Positions 18,130-25,815 of a DNA stretch of 57,395 nt are shown in pieces. Origin of the DNA: an uncultured Aquimarina sp. (lineage in GTDB: Bacteria > Bacteroidota > Bacteroidia > Flavobacteriales > Flavobacteriaceae). The stretch is taken from assembly GCA_947499005.1 (NCBI GenBank), contig CANMML010000025.1, positions 1-57,395 on the forward strand, given 5' to 3'. A model generated the notes under the pieces. The model did no database searches, was not told the DNA's origin, and saw nothing but the letters and a program-made list of their open reading frames with translations. A program made the translations under genes and the position numbers. Numbering within the stretch: the first letter of the stretch is position 1; each line of letters opens with the position of its first letter.

Positions 18130-18284
18130 TTTCATTTAACAAAACAAAATATAAACAAGCTATAAATCTGCAAACTCAAATTGATTGGGTAAAAGCTAAA
18201 CTAGTTAAAGCAGAACAAAGTGAATTTACTAATGATTCTAAAGAAGACATATTAGCTCAAGCAAAGTCTAGATTGAATGGCTAA
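18126..18284 (+). pseudogene. Antitoxin remnant (C-terminal part)
   Basis: A 52-codon open stretch ends SEFTNDSKEDILAQAKSRLNG. The SEF..DSKEDILAQAK tail resembles the toxin-binding C-terminus of ParD-type antitoxins. Its DNA-binding N-terminus is missing; the frame opens only with a GTG inside the SDR stop codon. It overlaps the toxin ATG at 18277, the normal layout of a type II toxin-antitoxin operon. Confidence 0.6.
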
Positions 18285-18568
18285 ATAGAAATTAAGTAAT
18301 GAAGCCAAAGAAGATCTTATAAGAATATATCAATATGGAGTAAAAAATTTTGGAATCAATCAAGCCGAAAAATACTTTGATTCTTTCTTCGAACACTTTG
18401 ATATTATAGAAACCAGATCTTTCTCCTTTGAAACGGTTGATTATATAAAATGGATATAGACGCTGTCCTTGTGGAGTTGACAGCATATACTTTAAAGTAA
18501 ACACCCAGAATATTGTAGAAATAATAGCCATCGTAGGTAGACAAGATTTAAAAAACATTTTCGATTAA
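18277..18568 (+). pseudogene. Broken ParE/RelE-type toxin gene
   Basis: The reading frame starts ATG GCT AAA and then meets TAG (18286-18288), followed by KLSNEAKEDLIRIYQYGVKNFG and YFDSFFEHFDII, clear ParE family sequence. At about 18450 a frameshift follows VDYIK: the rest of the toxin (GYRRCPCGVDSIYFKVN, then IVEIIAIVGRQDLKNIF) continues in another frame to 18568. Joined, the pieces give a full-length toxin of about 95 residues. One nonsense and one indel mutation show that it is dead. Confidence 0.85.
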
Positions 18569-18635
18569 ACACTTCTTCTTACAAATTAATTATCTTTCAT
18601 TTCTCATGAGTAACGACATTTGAAAAGTAAAAGAA

Positions 18636-19187
18636 ATGATCCTTAAAATAGATTCAAATTTAGAATTGAGGCAACTAAAGTTATCTGATGCTACTGATAT
18701 TTTTGAGATTATAAACAGTCAACGAGAATATTTAGGAAAATGGTTGCCGTTTGTCGCTTTCACTAAAGAATTAAAAGACACTCAACGTTTTGTCGACTCC
18801 ATTATTAATGTTCCTAAAGACAAAATCGAATATACTTTCTCTATAAGAAAAGAAAGTCAGCTTATTGGTTTAATTGGCTTAAAAAATTCTGACCTAGCAA
18901 ACAAAAAAACTGAAATTGGGTATTGGTTATCGAAAGAATTCCAGAAACAAGGAATTATGACAAAATCAGTCGAAAAGATTTGTGAATTTGCATTTATAAA
19001 TCAAGGATTTAATAAAATCCAGATAAAATGTGCTATAGAAAACAGATCAAGTTCAAACATACTAAAGAAACTTGGGTTCAAACTTGAAGGAATTGAACGT
19101 GACGGAGAACTACTTGCAGAAAACCTTTTTACTGATGTAGAAGTGTATAGTAAATTGAAGAATGAATTAACACAAAATGACACTTAA
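18636..19187 (+). CDS. GNAT N-acetyltransferase, RimJ/RimL type
   Basis: This is an acetyl-CoA-dependent N-acetyltransferase of 183 residues. The N-terminus LELRQLKLSDATDIFEIIN and middle IGLIGLKN.....KTEIGYWLSKEFQKQGIMTKSV contain the acetyl-CoA pyrophosphate-binding loop (Q-x-x-G). NKIQIKCAIENRSSSNILKKLGFKLEG is the conserved RimL-type C-terminal segment. These enzymes modify ribosomal proteins or small amines; the substrate here is unknown. It is followed 12 bases later by the M23 peptidase, possibly co-transcribed. Confidence 0.92.
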   Translation: MILKIDSNLELRQLKLSDATDIFEIINSQREYLGKWLPFVAFTKELKDTQRFVDSIINVPKDKIEYTFSIRKESQLIGLIGLKNSDLANKKTEIGYWLSKEFQKQGIMTKSVEKICEFAFINQGFNKIQIKCAIENRSSSNILKKLGFKLEGIERDGELLAENLFTDVEVYSKLKNELTQNDT

Positions 19188-19199
19188 ATAATAGTCCCA

Positions 19200-19706
19200 T
19201 TGCCAACATCCAAACAAATCAAAATATCAATTCTACTCATTTTATTCATAGGATTTACAATTCCACAAAATTTAAAAATGCCAGTTAAGGGAGCCAGTAA
19301 GTCTGACTATAATTCCAAATCTTTCTGGTATTACCCCTGGGGGAGATCTGTTACACATAAAGGCGTTGATATTTTTGCAAAAAGCGGTACAGAAATTAAT
19401 GCCTCTACAAAAGGCATTGTCCTTTATGCTGGTAATATTTCAATGGGAGGCAATGTAATCTTAATATTAGGTCCCAAATGGAGATTACACTACTACGCAC
19501 ATTTAGATGAAATTAAAACCAGCCCGTTTAGTTTTGTCAATCACAATTCATTAATTGGTACGGTTGGGGATTCTGGAAATGCCAAAGGAAAAAGCCCACA
19601 CTTACATTATAGTATTTTTAGTTTGATTCCATACGTTTGGAGGATTGATACTGACAGACAAGGCTGGAAGAAAATGTTCTACTTAAACCCAATCGATTAC
19701 TTTTAA
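19200..19706 (+). CDS. M23-family (LytM-like) metallopeptidase
   Basis: This small 168-residue protein has an N-terminal hydrophobic segment (ISILLILFIGFTIP) and one LytM domain. The zinc ligands are visible: HKGVD, HYYAH and HLHYS. Such enzymes cut peptide cross-links in the cell wall or in secreted proteins. The start used is TTG at 19200; the first ATG (codon 27, MPVKGAS) would remove the export signal, so TTG is preferred. It is much shorter than most M23 proteins because there is no coiled-coil region. Confidence 0.85.
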   Translation: MPTSKQIKISILLILFIGFTIPQNLKMPVKGASKSDYNSKSFWYYPWGRSVTHKGVDIFAKSGTEINASTKGIVLYAGNISMGGNVILILGPKWRLHYYAHLDEIKTSPFSFVNHNSLIGTVGDSGNAKGKSPHLHYSIFSLIPYVWRIDTDRQGWKKMFYLNPIDYF

Positions 19707-19852
19707 TAGTATCACTAACCATTAGAATGCAACCTCTTTACAGAAATATTTTCAGGTTGAAAAACTTTATCAACATTTCACGAATAACTAACAACCAACA
19801 AGGCTTAACTAATAAAGAAAAAACACTATTTTTGGCACTTAAAATTGAAAAA

Positions 19853-19933
19853 ATGATTTTAGGTAGAAAAATTCATGCATTCGTAAGCGTAGCAACTCTT
19901 CCAGTAGCTACAACTACAACCCTTTGGGGTTAA
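19853..19933 (+). CDS. Candidate threonine-operon leader peptide
   Basis: A 26-codon ORF ends VATLPVATTTTLWG, with four consecutive Thr codons just before its stop, 98 bases upstream of thrA. This position and composition are those of an attenuation leader that senses charged tRNA-Thr. A TATTTTTG sequence at 19827-19834 fits the Bacteroidota -7 element TAnnTTTG, with a transcript start expected just upstream of this ATG; no good -33 TTG is seen. The hairpin AACCC/GGGTT overlaps the last codons. The role is inferred from context alone; the ORF could also be read from further upstream (19727). Confidence 0.55.
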   Translation: MILGRKIHAFVSVATLPVATTTTLWG

Positions 19934-19976
19934 TTTTGCATTTTTTTCAGCTTAAGAAAACACGATTAATGTTTTC
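19918..19976 (+). terminator. Putative thr attenuator hairpins
   Basis: AACCC-TTTG-GGGTT (19918-19931) is followed by AATTTTGCATTTTTTT, a small terminator overlapping the end of the leader peptide. A second hairpin, GAAAAC/GTTTTC (19956-19976), follows, and ATCCAC/GTGGAT (20003-20017) lies just before thrA. Which structures compete cannot be settled by eye. Confidence 0.4.
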
Positions 19977-20031
19977 TCTTCAAATCATTTAATAATTTAC
20001 TCATCCACAATGTGGATTTAAAAAATACCAT

Positions 20032-22476
20032 ATGAACGTTCTAAAATTCGGAGGTTCTTCTGTAGCAAACGCACAGACTATAAATCAAGTTTTACAAATT
20101 GTTGCTTCACATAGTGAAAAAAAACCATTATTCGTTGTGGTTTCTGCATTAGGTGGAGTTACTGATTTACTATTAAAATCAGGAGCACAAGCAGCTAATA
20201 ACGATGTTTCTTTTAAAGACACGTTGGCTGAAATCGAAAAGCGTCACTTAGACACTGTTCGAGATTTGATTCCTGTTACTTCTCAAAGTGGAGTGATTAG
20301 TACTGTAAAGTCTAAATTAAATGAATTAGAATCTTTATGTGAAGGAGCTTATTTATTAAGCGAACTTTCACCTAAAACATCATCTGTGATTGCTAGTTTT
20401 GGTGAAATTCTTTCTTCATACATCATTTCTGAAGCAGCTAAAGTTAAAGGATTAGACTTGGTACTTCAGGACTCTCGTGATTTCATTACCGTTACACCGG
20501 CAGAAAAAGTAACTGTAAATTATGAAATCACTAATGATAAAATAAATACATACGCTGCATCAAACAAAGCACGTATTACTTTATTCCCTGGTTTTATTGC
20601 ACGTACTGACGGAGGCGAACCAACGACATTAGGTCGTGGAGGTTCAGACTTTACAGCTGCAATTTTAGCCGCAGCAGTAAATGCAGAGGAATTATTGATC
20701 TGGACAGATGTTAGCGGAATGTTTACAGCAAATCCAAGAGCTGTAAAACAAGCTAAGCCCGTTTCTCATATTTCATATCATGAAGCAATGGAGCTTTCTC
20801 ACTTTGGTGCCAAAGTGATTTACCCTCCAACGATTCAACCAGTATTGGAAAAAAATATTCCAATCTATATAAAAAACACATTCGAACCAGAAGCTTTTGG
20901 TACACTAATCACTCGTGAAGTAGAAAACAGAAAGCAAGCTGTAACAGGAATCAGCCATATCGAAAATATTGCTGTGATTACGCTTGAAGGTGGAGGAATG
21001 GTTGGTATCCCTGGTTTCTCTAAGCGTTTATTTGAAACGTTGTATCAAGAGAAAATCAATGTCGTATTGATCACTCAAGCTTCTTCAGAACATTCTATTT
21101 GTTTGGCTATTGAAGTAAAAGATGTGGAGATCGCAAAAACAGCGATCGATACTGCTTTTGAATTTGAAATTTCTAAAGGAAAAGTGTCTCCTTTAAAAGT
21201 GGAAACTGATGTAGCGATACTTGCTTTAGTTGGAGACAACATGGTGAATCACCAAGGGTTGAGCGGTAAAATGTTTAGCACTTTAGGGAAAAATAACATT
21301 AGCATTCGCGCTATTGCACAAGGAGCTTCTGAAAAGAACATCTCTGTTGTAATTGCTAAAAATGATATTCATAAAGCCTTGAATTCATTACACGAAGCAT
21401 TCTTCGAGAAAAGCACAAAACAATTGAATTTATTCATTACTGGTGTAGGTAATGTCGGCGGAAAATTAATTGAACAATTAGCTCAACAAGCTGATTATTT
21501 AAAAGAAAATCTACGTTTAACCATTCGTGTTGTTGCGGTTTCGAATTCTCGTAAAATGGTTTTCAATGCCGAAGGTTTAGATTTAAACAACTGGCAAGAA
21601 GCTCTAGAAAATGGAGAGCCAACCTCTCCAAAAGGATTCTTTGAAAAAACAAAAGCATTAAATCTTCGCAATAGCATTTTTGTAGACAATACAGCTACTG
21701 AAAAAATTGCTGAAGTTTACAAAAACTATTTAGCGAACAGTATTGGTGTAGTTACTTGTAACAAAATCGCCTGTGCTGACACTCAAGCTAATTACAGTGA
21801 ATTACAAGAATTATCTAGAGAATATGGTGCTCCGTTCCTATATGAAACCAACGTAGGAGCTGGATTACCAATTATTGATACATTAAATAACTTAATCGCC
21901 TCTGGTGATAGAGTTCGTAAAATTCAAGCGGTACTTTCAGGGAGTTTGAATTTTGTTTTCAATTACTACAAGAAAGGGGTTACTTTTCACGATATCGTAC
22001 AAGCTGCTAAAGAAGAAGGTTATACTGAGCCTGATCCTAAAATAGATTTAAGTGGTGTTGACGTAGCACGTAAGATTTTAATCTTAGCTCGTGAAAGCGG
22101 AAATATTTTAGAATTAAGTGATATCAAAAACAATGCTTTCTTACCGCAAGAGACTTTAGATACTGATAACGTTCCTGCTTTCTTTGAAAGCCTTCAGAAA
22201 AACGAAACGCATTTCGAAGGGATTTTAGATGAGGCTTTAGCAAAAGATTGTCGTTTAAAATATGTAGCACAATACGAAGATGGAGTCGCTTCTGTAGGTT
22301 TACAACATATTCCTTCAGATCATCCTTTCTATAATTTGGAAGGAAGTGATAACATCGTATTGTTCTTTACAGATCGTTATCCAGAACAGCCTTTAATTGT
22401 TAAAGGTGCTGGTGCTGGTGCAGCAGTTACTGCATCTGGTATTTTTGCTGATATTATCCGAATCGGAAAGCAATAA
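20032..22476 (+). CDS. thrA: Bifunctional aspartokinase / homoserine dehydrogenase
   Basis: This cytoplasmic 814-residue fusion catalyses the first and third steps from aspartate to threonine and methionine. The kinase begins MNVLKFGGSSVAN and has FPGFIARTDGGEPTTLGRGGSDFTA and HFGAKVIYPPTI. Two ACT-type regulatory segments follow (about 310-460; VVLITQASSEHSICLA, ISIRAIAQGASEKNISVV), where threonine feedback is expected. The homoserine dehydrogenase half opens with LFITGVGNVGGKLI (NAD(P) binding) and has NVGAGLPIIDTLNNL, LSGSLNFVF and EEGYTEPDPKIDLSGVDVARK. Length and order match ThrA/MetL enzymes. It heads thrA-thrB-(ridA)-thrC and sits behind a Thr-rich leader, so attenuation is likely. Confidence 0.97.
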   Translation: MNVLKFGGSSVANAQTINQVLQIVASHSEKKPLFVVVSALGGVTDLLLKSGAQAANNDVSFKDTLAEIEKRHLDTVRDLIPVTSQSGVISTVKSKLNELESLCEGAYLLSELSPKTSSVIASFGEILSSYIISEAAKVKGLDLVLQDSRDFITVTPAEKVTVNYEITNDKINTYAASNKARITLFPGFIARTDGGEPTTLGRGGSDFTAAILAAAVNAEELLIWTDVSGMFTANPRAVKQAKPVSHISYHEAMELSHFGAKVIYPPTIQPVLEKNIPIYIKNTFEPEAFGTLITREVENRKQAVTGISHIENIAVITLEGGGMVGIPGFSKRLFETLYQEKINVVLITQASSEHSICLAIEVKDVEIAKTAIDTAFEFEISKGKVSPLKVETDVAILALVGDNMVNHQGLSGKMFSTLGKNNISIRAIAQGASEKNISVVIAKNDIHKALNSLHEAFFEKSTKQLNLFITGVGNVGGKLIEQLAQQADYLKENLRLTIRVVAVSNSRKMVFNAEGLDLNNWQEALENGEPTSPKGFFEKTKALNLRNSIFVDNTATEKIAEVYKNYLANSIGVVTCNKIACADTQANYSELQELSREYGAPFLYETNVGAGLPIIDTLNNLIASGDRVRKIQAVLSGSLNFVFNYYKKGVTFHDIVQAAKEEGYTEPDPKIDLSGVDVARKILILARESGNILELSDIKNNAFLPQETLDTDNVPAFFESLQKNETHFEGILDEALAKDCRLKYVAQYEDGVASVGLQHIPSDHPFYNLEGSDNIVLFFTDRYPEQPLIVKGAGAGAAVTASGIFADIIRIGKQ

Positions 22477-22479
22477 GGT

Positions 22480-23403
22480 ATGAAATCAATAAAAGTATTT
22501 GCTCCTGCAACTGTTGCGAATCTTTCGTGTGGTTTCGATGTGCTTGGATGCTGTTTAGAAGGAGTTGGTGATGAAATGGTTATTTCATTATCCGATACTC
22601 CTGGTATACGCATTACAAAACTGGAAGGTGCAAATCTTCCTATGGAAGCTGATAAAAATGTAGCTAGTGTTGCAGTAATGCATCAACTAAAAGCATTAAA
22701 CGATACTACGACAGGTATCGAAATAGAAATTTACAAAAAAATAAAGGCTGGAAGCGGTATTGGCAGTAGCGCTGCAAGTAGTGCTGGTGCTGTTTGGGCG
22801 GTAAATGAATTATTAGGCAATCCATTTACTCCTGCACAATTGGTACCTTTTGCAATGGAAGGAGAACGCTTGGCAAGTGGTAACGCTCATGCAGACAATG
22901 TAGCCCCTGCCCTTTTAGGTGGATTTACTTTGGTTAGAAGTTACGAGCCTTTTGATGTGTTAAAACTAAACACTCCAAAAGACTTATATATGACAATCAT
23001 TCACCCTCAAATTGAAGTAAAAACATCCGATTCTCGTAAGGTTGTAAAACCTAATGTAACCTTGAAGAATGCCATTACGCAATGGGGAAATGTGGGCGGT
23101 TTAGTTGCTGGGTTATATACAGAAGACTACGACCTCATCGGAAGAAGCCTTAGCGATGTTATCATCGAGCCATTACGTAGTATTTTAATTCCTAAATTTG
23201 AAGAAGTAAAAAAAGCATCCATTGAAAGTGGAGCATTAGGTGCTGGAATTTCTGGTTCTGGGCCTTCTATTTTTGCATTAAGTAAAGGGAAAGAAACGGC
23301 TACTAAAGTTGCTGAAAGCATGAAAACCATTTACGAATCTACAGGAATCGTATTTGATATTCATGTCGCGCCGATAAATGAGGATGGAGTTAGAATTATC
23401 TAG
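22480..23403 (+). CDS. thrB: Homoserine kinase
   Basis: This GHMP-family kinase phosphorylates homoserine for threonine synthase. The ATP-binding loop is GSGIGSSAASSAGA (near residues 91-104), preceded by FAPATVANLSCGFDVLG and followed by GNAHADNVAPALLGGF and the C-terminal GALGAGISGSGPSIFAL. At 307 residues it is full length. It starts 3 bases after the thrA stop, clearly in the same operon. Beyond it lies a repeat-rich 270-bp gap before ridA. Confidence 0.96.
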   Translation: MKSIKVFAPATVANLSCGFDVLGCCLEGVGDEMVISLSDTPGIRITKLEGANLPMEADKNVASVAVMHQLKALNDTTTGIEIEIYKKIKAGSGIGSSAASSAGAVWAVNELLGNPFTPAQLVPFAMEGERLASGNAHADNVAPALLGGFTLVRSYEPFDVLKLNTPKDLYMTIIHPQIEVKTSDSRKVVKPNVTLKNAITQWGNVGGLVAGLYTEDYDLIGRSLSDVIIEPLRSILIPKFEEVKKASIESGALGAGISGSGPSIFALSKGKETATKVAESMKTIYESTGIVFDIHVAPINEDGVRII

Positions 23404-23674
23404 TAGTTAGATATTAGTCCCGATAATTATCGGGATTAGACCGCTTCGCTGTTAGATAATATAATTTAGAATATCATCTGATAAACAAAATTTAAAATAC
23501 CGTCACACCGTTGAAGAACGGTGTCTCCTCAAAAAAGAAAGCAGCTTCAAAATAAGTTGAAGTAGAGTTTTCTAGTGAGGAGATCCCCGCCTCTGCGAGG
23601 ATGACGAGCAAATAAGAATAAAAATGATGAGTCTTTGTACTTTGTACTAAGTACTTAATACTAAAATAAAAATA
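23404..23674. repeat. Cluster of dispersed palindromic repeats between thrB and ridA
   Basis: The gap holds an 18-bp perfect palindrome TCCCGATAATTATCGGGA (23418-23435), a hairpin ACACCG/CGGTGT near 23505-23525, and nested arms GTCTCCTC...GAGGAGATC closing near 23590. The right side reads like the GATCCCCGCCT...GAGGATGACG repeats found between genes in many bacteria. These could limit transcription of ridA-thrC from the thr promoter. Confidence 0.6.
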
Positions 23675-24034
23675 ATGAGACAAAACATATCATCAGGATC
23701 ACCTTGGGAAGACAAACTAGGATATTGTAGAGCTGTAAAAATCGGAAACACAATCGAAGTTTCGGGTACAACTTGTGCAGGCACTACTATGGAGGAGCAA
23801 ACCAAAGGAATCATTGAATTGGTAAAGAAAGTATTAGAAGAAAACGGAAGTAGTTTAAAAGACGTTGTTCGCTCTCGCATTTACACGACTGATATTTCTC
23901 AATGGGAAACAATCGGAACCGTACATGGAAATTACTTTAAAGATATCAAACCAGCTTTAGTATTGGTTGAAGTTTCAAAATTAATTGACCCTGAAATTTT
24001 CGTTGAAATCGAATTTACAGCGGTATTGTCCTAA
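23675..24034 (+). CDS. ridA: Rid-family enamine/imine deaminase
   Basis: This 119-residue protein belongs to the RidA/YjgF family, small trimers that hydrolyse reactive enamines and imines such as 2-aminoacrylate, made by PLP enzymes including threonine dehydratase. Features seen are PWEDKLGYCRAVKIGNTIEVSGTT at the N-terminus, QTKGIIELVKKVLEENGSSLKDVVRSRIY and the C-terminal EVSKLIDPEIFVEIEFTAVL; the Arg of RSRIYTTDI is the conserved substrate-carboxylate ligand. It sits between thrB and thrC, fitting a clean-up role next to PLP-dependent threonine synthase. It looks like the archaeal/bacterial Rid subfamilies rather than strict E. coli RidA, so the symbol is tentative. Confidence 0.85.
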   Translation: MRQNISSGSPWEDKLGYCRAVKIGNTIEVSGTTCAGTTMEEQTKGIIELVKKVLEENGSSLKDVVRSRIYTTDISQWETIGTVHGNYFKDIKPALVLVEVSKLIDPEIFVEIEFTAVLS

Positions 24035-24040
24035 GAAAAT

Positions 24041-24117
24041 AGAGAATAGAAAATAGAGAATAGACTTAAAAGCAAAACAACGCTAGTCTATATTCTATAT
24101 TCTACATTCTCTTCTCT
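24041..24117. repeat. Long imperfect inverted repeat between ridA and thrC
   Basis: Purine-rich 24041-24066 (AGAGAATAGA...AATAGACT) pairs with 24085-24117 (AGTCTATATTCTATATTCTA...TTCTCT), giving an arm of about 26 bp with few mismatches. Internally each arm is a tandem repeat of an ATAGAGAAT-like unit. It has no T tract, so it is more likely an mRNA hairpin or dispersed repeat than a terminator. Confidence 0.6.
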
Positions 24118-24129
24118 AAAAAGAAGAAC

Positions 24130-25437
24130 ATGCAATTTCACAGTCTAAATAAGAAAGCACCTAATGTTTCATTTGCGGAAGCTGTTGTAAAAGGACTTGC
24201 TCCTGATCGCGGTTTATATTTCCCTGAAAGCATTACACCATTGCCAGCTTCATTTTTCGAGAATATCGAAAACATGGATAATATTGATATTGCTTACGAA
24301 GCAATCCAGCAATTTGTTGGTGATGAAATCCCTGAAGCGGATCTAAAAGAAATTCTTGCCGATGTATTGAGTTTTGAATTTCCTGTAGTACCTATTACAG
24401 GTAATATTGGGACTCTAGAGTTATTTCATGGCCCAACCATGGCTTTTAAGGATGTAGGAGCACGTTTTATGGCACGCTGTCTAGGGTATTTCAACAAAGA
24501 TAACGACGGACATGTTTCTGTATTAGTAGCCACCTCAGGAGATACTGGAGGAGCTGTTGCTCGTGGATTTCTAGGGGTAAAAGGTGTTGATGTTGTCATT
24601 TTATATCCTAATGGAAAAGTTAGTGATATTCAAGAGCGTCAATTAACAACACTTGGTCAAAACATTAAAGCACTTCGCGTAGATGGTGTTTTTGATGATT
24701 GTCAAGACATGGTAAAGTCTGCTTTTTTAGATGCTGGAATTACTGACCAGAGAGCATTGACTTCTGCTAATTCTATCAATGTAGCACGTTGGTTACCTCA
24801 ATTGTTCTATTTCTTATTTGCTTACAAGCAAACGAAACAACTAGGTAAGGATATTGTATTTTCTGTACCTAGTGGAAATTTTGGAAATATCTGTGCTGGT
24901 ATTGTTGCAAACAAATTAGGCCTTCCTGTAAAGCATTTTGTAGCAGCCGTTAATGTTAATGATACTGTTGTCAAATATTTAGAAACAGGAAACTACGAAC
25001 CAAAAGCGTCGAAAGCTACGATTTCGAATGCTATGGATGTAGGAAACCCTAGTAACTTCATTAGAATACAACAGTTGTTTGATAACAACTTCGAGGATCT
25101 AAAATCTGATTTTTCTTCCTATAGCTTTAACGACGAGCAAACTCGTGAAGCTATGGCAGCAATTAAATCAGGTAACGGATATATCGCAGACCCACATGGA
25201 GCTGTTGGATACTTAGGATTAAAAGAATACGGCCTATCGGAAAATGAATATGGTATTTTCTTGGAAACAGCTCACCCTGTTAAGTTTGGTGATGTTGTCG
25301 AAGAAACCTTAAACGTAACTTTAGAAATCCCGAAACAAATTCAAGGAGTTATGAATAAAGAAAAATCATTTACTTCTATAAGTACTTATGACGAATTGAA
25401 GTCTTATTTATTGAATGATACAGATTATAAAAATTAA
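24130..25437 (+). CDS. thrC: Threonine synthase
   Basis: This PLP-dependent enzyme converts O-phosphohomoserine to threonine, the last step of the pathway. Residues about 1-90 are the N-terminal domain (MQFHSLNKKAPNVSFAEAV, KGLAPDRGLYFPE). The PLP lysine lies in HGPTMAFKDVGARF; the phosphate-binding glycine loop is ATSGDTGGAVARGF; SANSINVARWLPQ, SVPSGNFGNICAG and SNAMDVGNPSNF follow. At 435 residues it is the standard bacterial length. A 22-bp perfect-stem terminator closes the thr cluster right after it. Confidence 0.97.
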   Translation: MQFHSLNKKAPNVSFAEAVVKGLAPDRGLYFPESITPLPASFFENIENMDNIDIAYEAIQQFVGDEIPEADLKEILADVLSFEFPVVPITGNIGTLELFHGPTMAFKDVGARFMARCLGYFNKDNDGHVSVLVATSGDTGGAVARGFLGVKGVDVVILYPNGKVSDIQERQLTTLGQNIKALRVDGVFDDCQDMVKSAFLDAGITDQRALTSANSINVARWLPQLFYFLFAYKQTKQLGKDIVFSVPSGNFGNICAGIVANKLGLPVKHFVAAVNVNDTVVKYLETGNYEPKASKATISNAMDVGNPSNFIRIQQLFDNNFEDLKSDFSSYSFNDEQTREAMAAIKSGNGYIADPHGAVGYLGLKEYGLSENEYGIFLETAHPVKFGDVVEETLNVTLEIPKQIQGVMNKEKSFTSISTYDELKSYLLNDTDYKN

Positions 25438-25451
25438 ACTTCTTTTTTCCT

Positions 25452-25500
25452 AAAAGTAAAAGCGCCCGTTTGATATGATCAAACGGGCGCTTTTACTTTT
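25452..25500 (+). terminator. Strong terminator ending the thr operon
   Basis: A 22-bp perfect stem (25452-25473 with 25479-25500; core AGCGCCCGTTTGA) closes on the loop TATGA. T-rich sequence within the right arm, and A-rich sequence in the left arm, would let it act in both directions. Confidence 0.9.
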
Positions 25501-25815
25501 AGAGTGATTCAATCTTGTTACAACGCTCTAAATATTTTGTCTTCATATAACAAACCTAGATGTCAAAATAAATATCATTTAAAATAGCACTAGCACATCA
25601 AAAGAAAGACACTAGCATCTATTAATCAAGAAAACTTTCATCGTCAAGAATCTCTTTTTAAAAGAAAATTAACATCTAGAGTGTAAGAAATATCATCATT
25701 TATTATCATAAATTCCAATTAAGGGTTATTAACAAATATATAAGTCACTCAACTATTTTCTTTTGCATGAAACTACTCTTTCAATATGTTTGATTAATCA
25801 ACCAATTGAAAATTT
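25501..25815 (+). other. Intergenic region before the Ig-like gene, nothing recognised
   Basis: These 315 AT-rich bases contain no credible ORF, repeat or RNA gene. They should include the promoter of the gene at 25816. Confidence 0.4.

Noticed and set aside
18292..18558. 88-codon minus-strand ORF
   Set aside because: It lies antisense to the broken ParE toxin, whose protein similarity is clear on the + strand.
19830..19850. Sigma-54 promoter at TTGGCACTTAAAATTGAAA before the thr leader
   Set aside because: The distance between GG and the -12 element is one base too long and the -12 GC is missing; the overlapping TAnnTTTG fits better.
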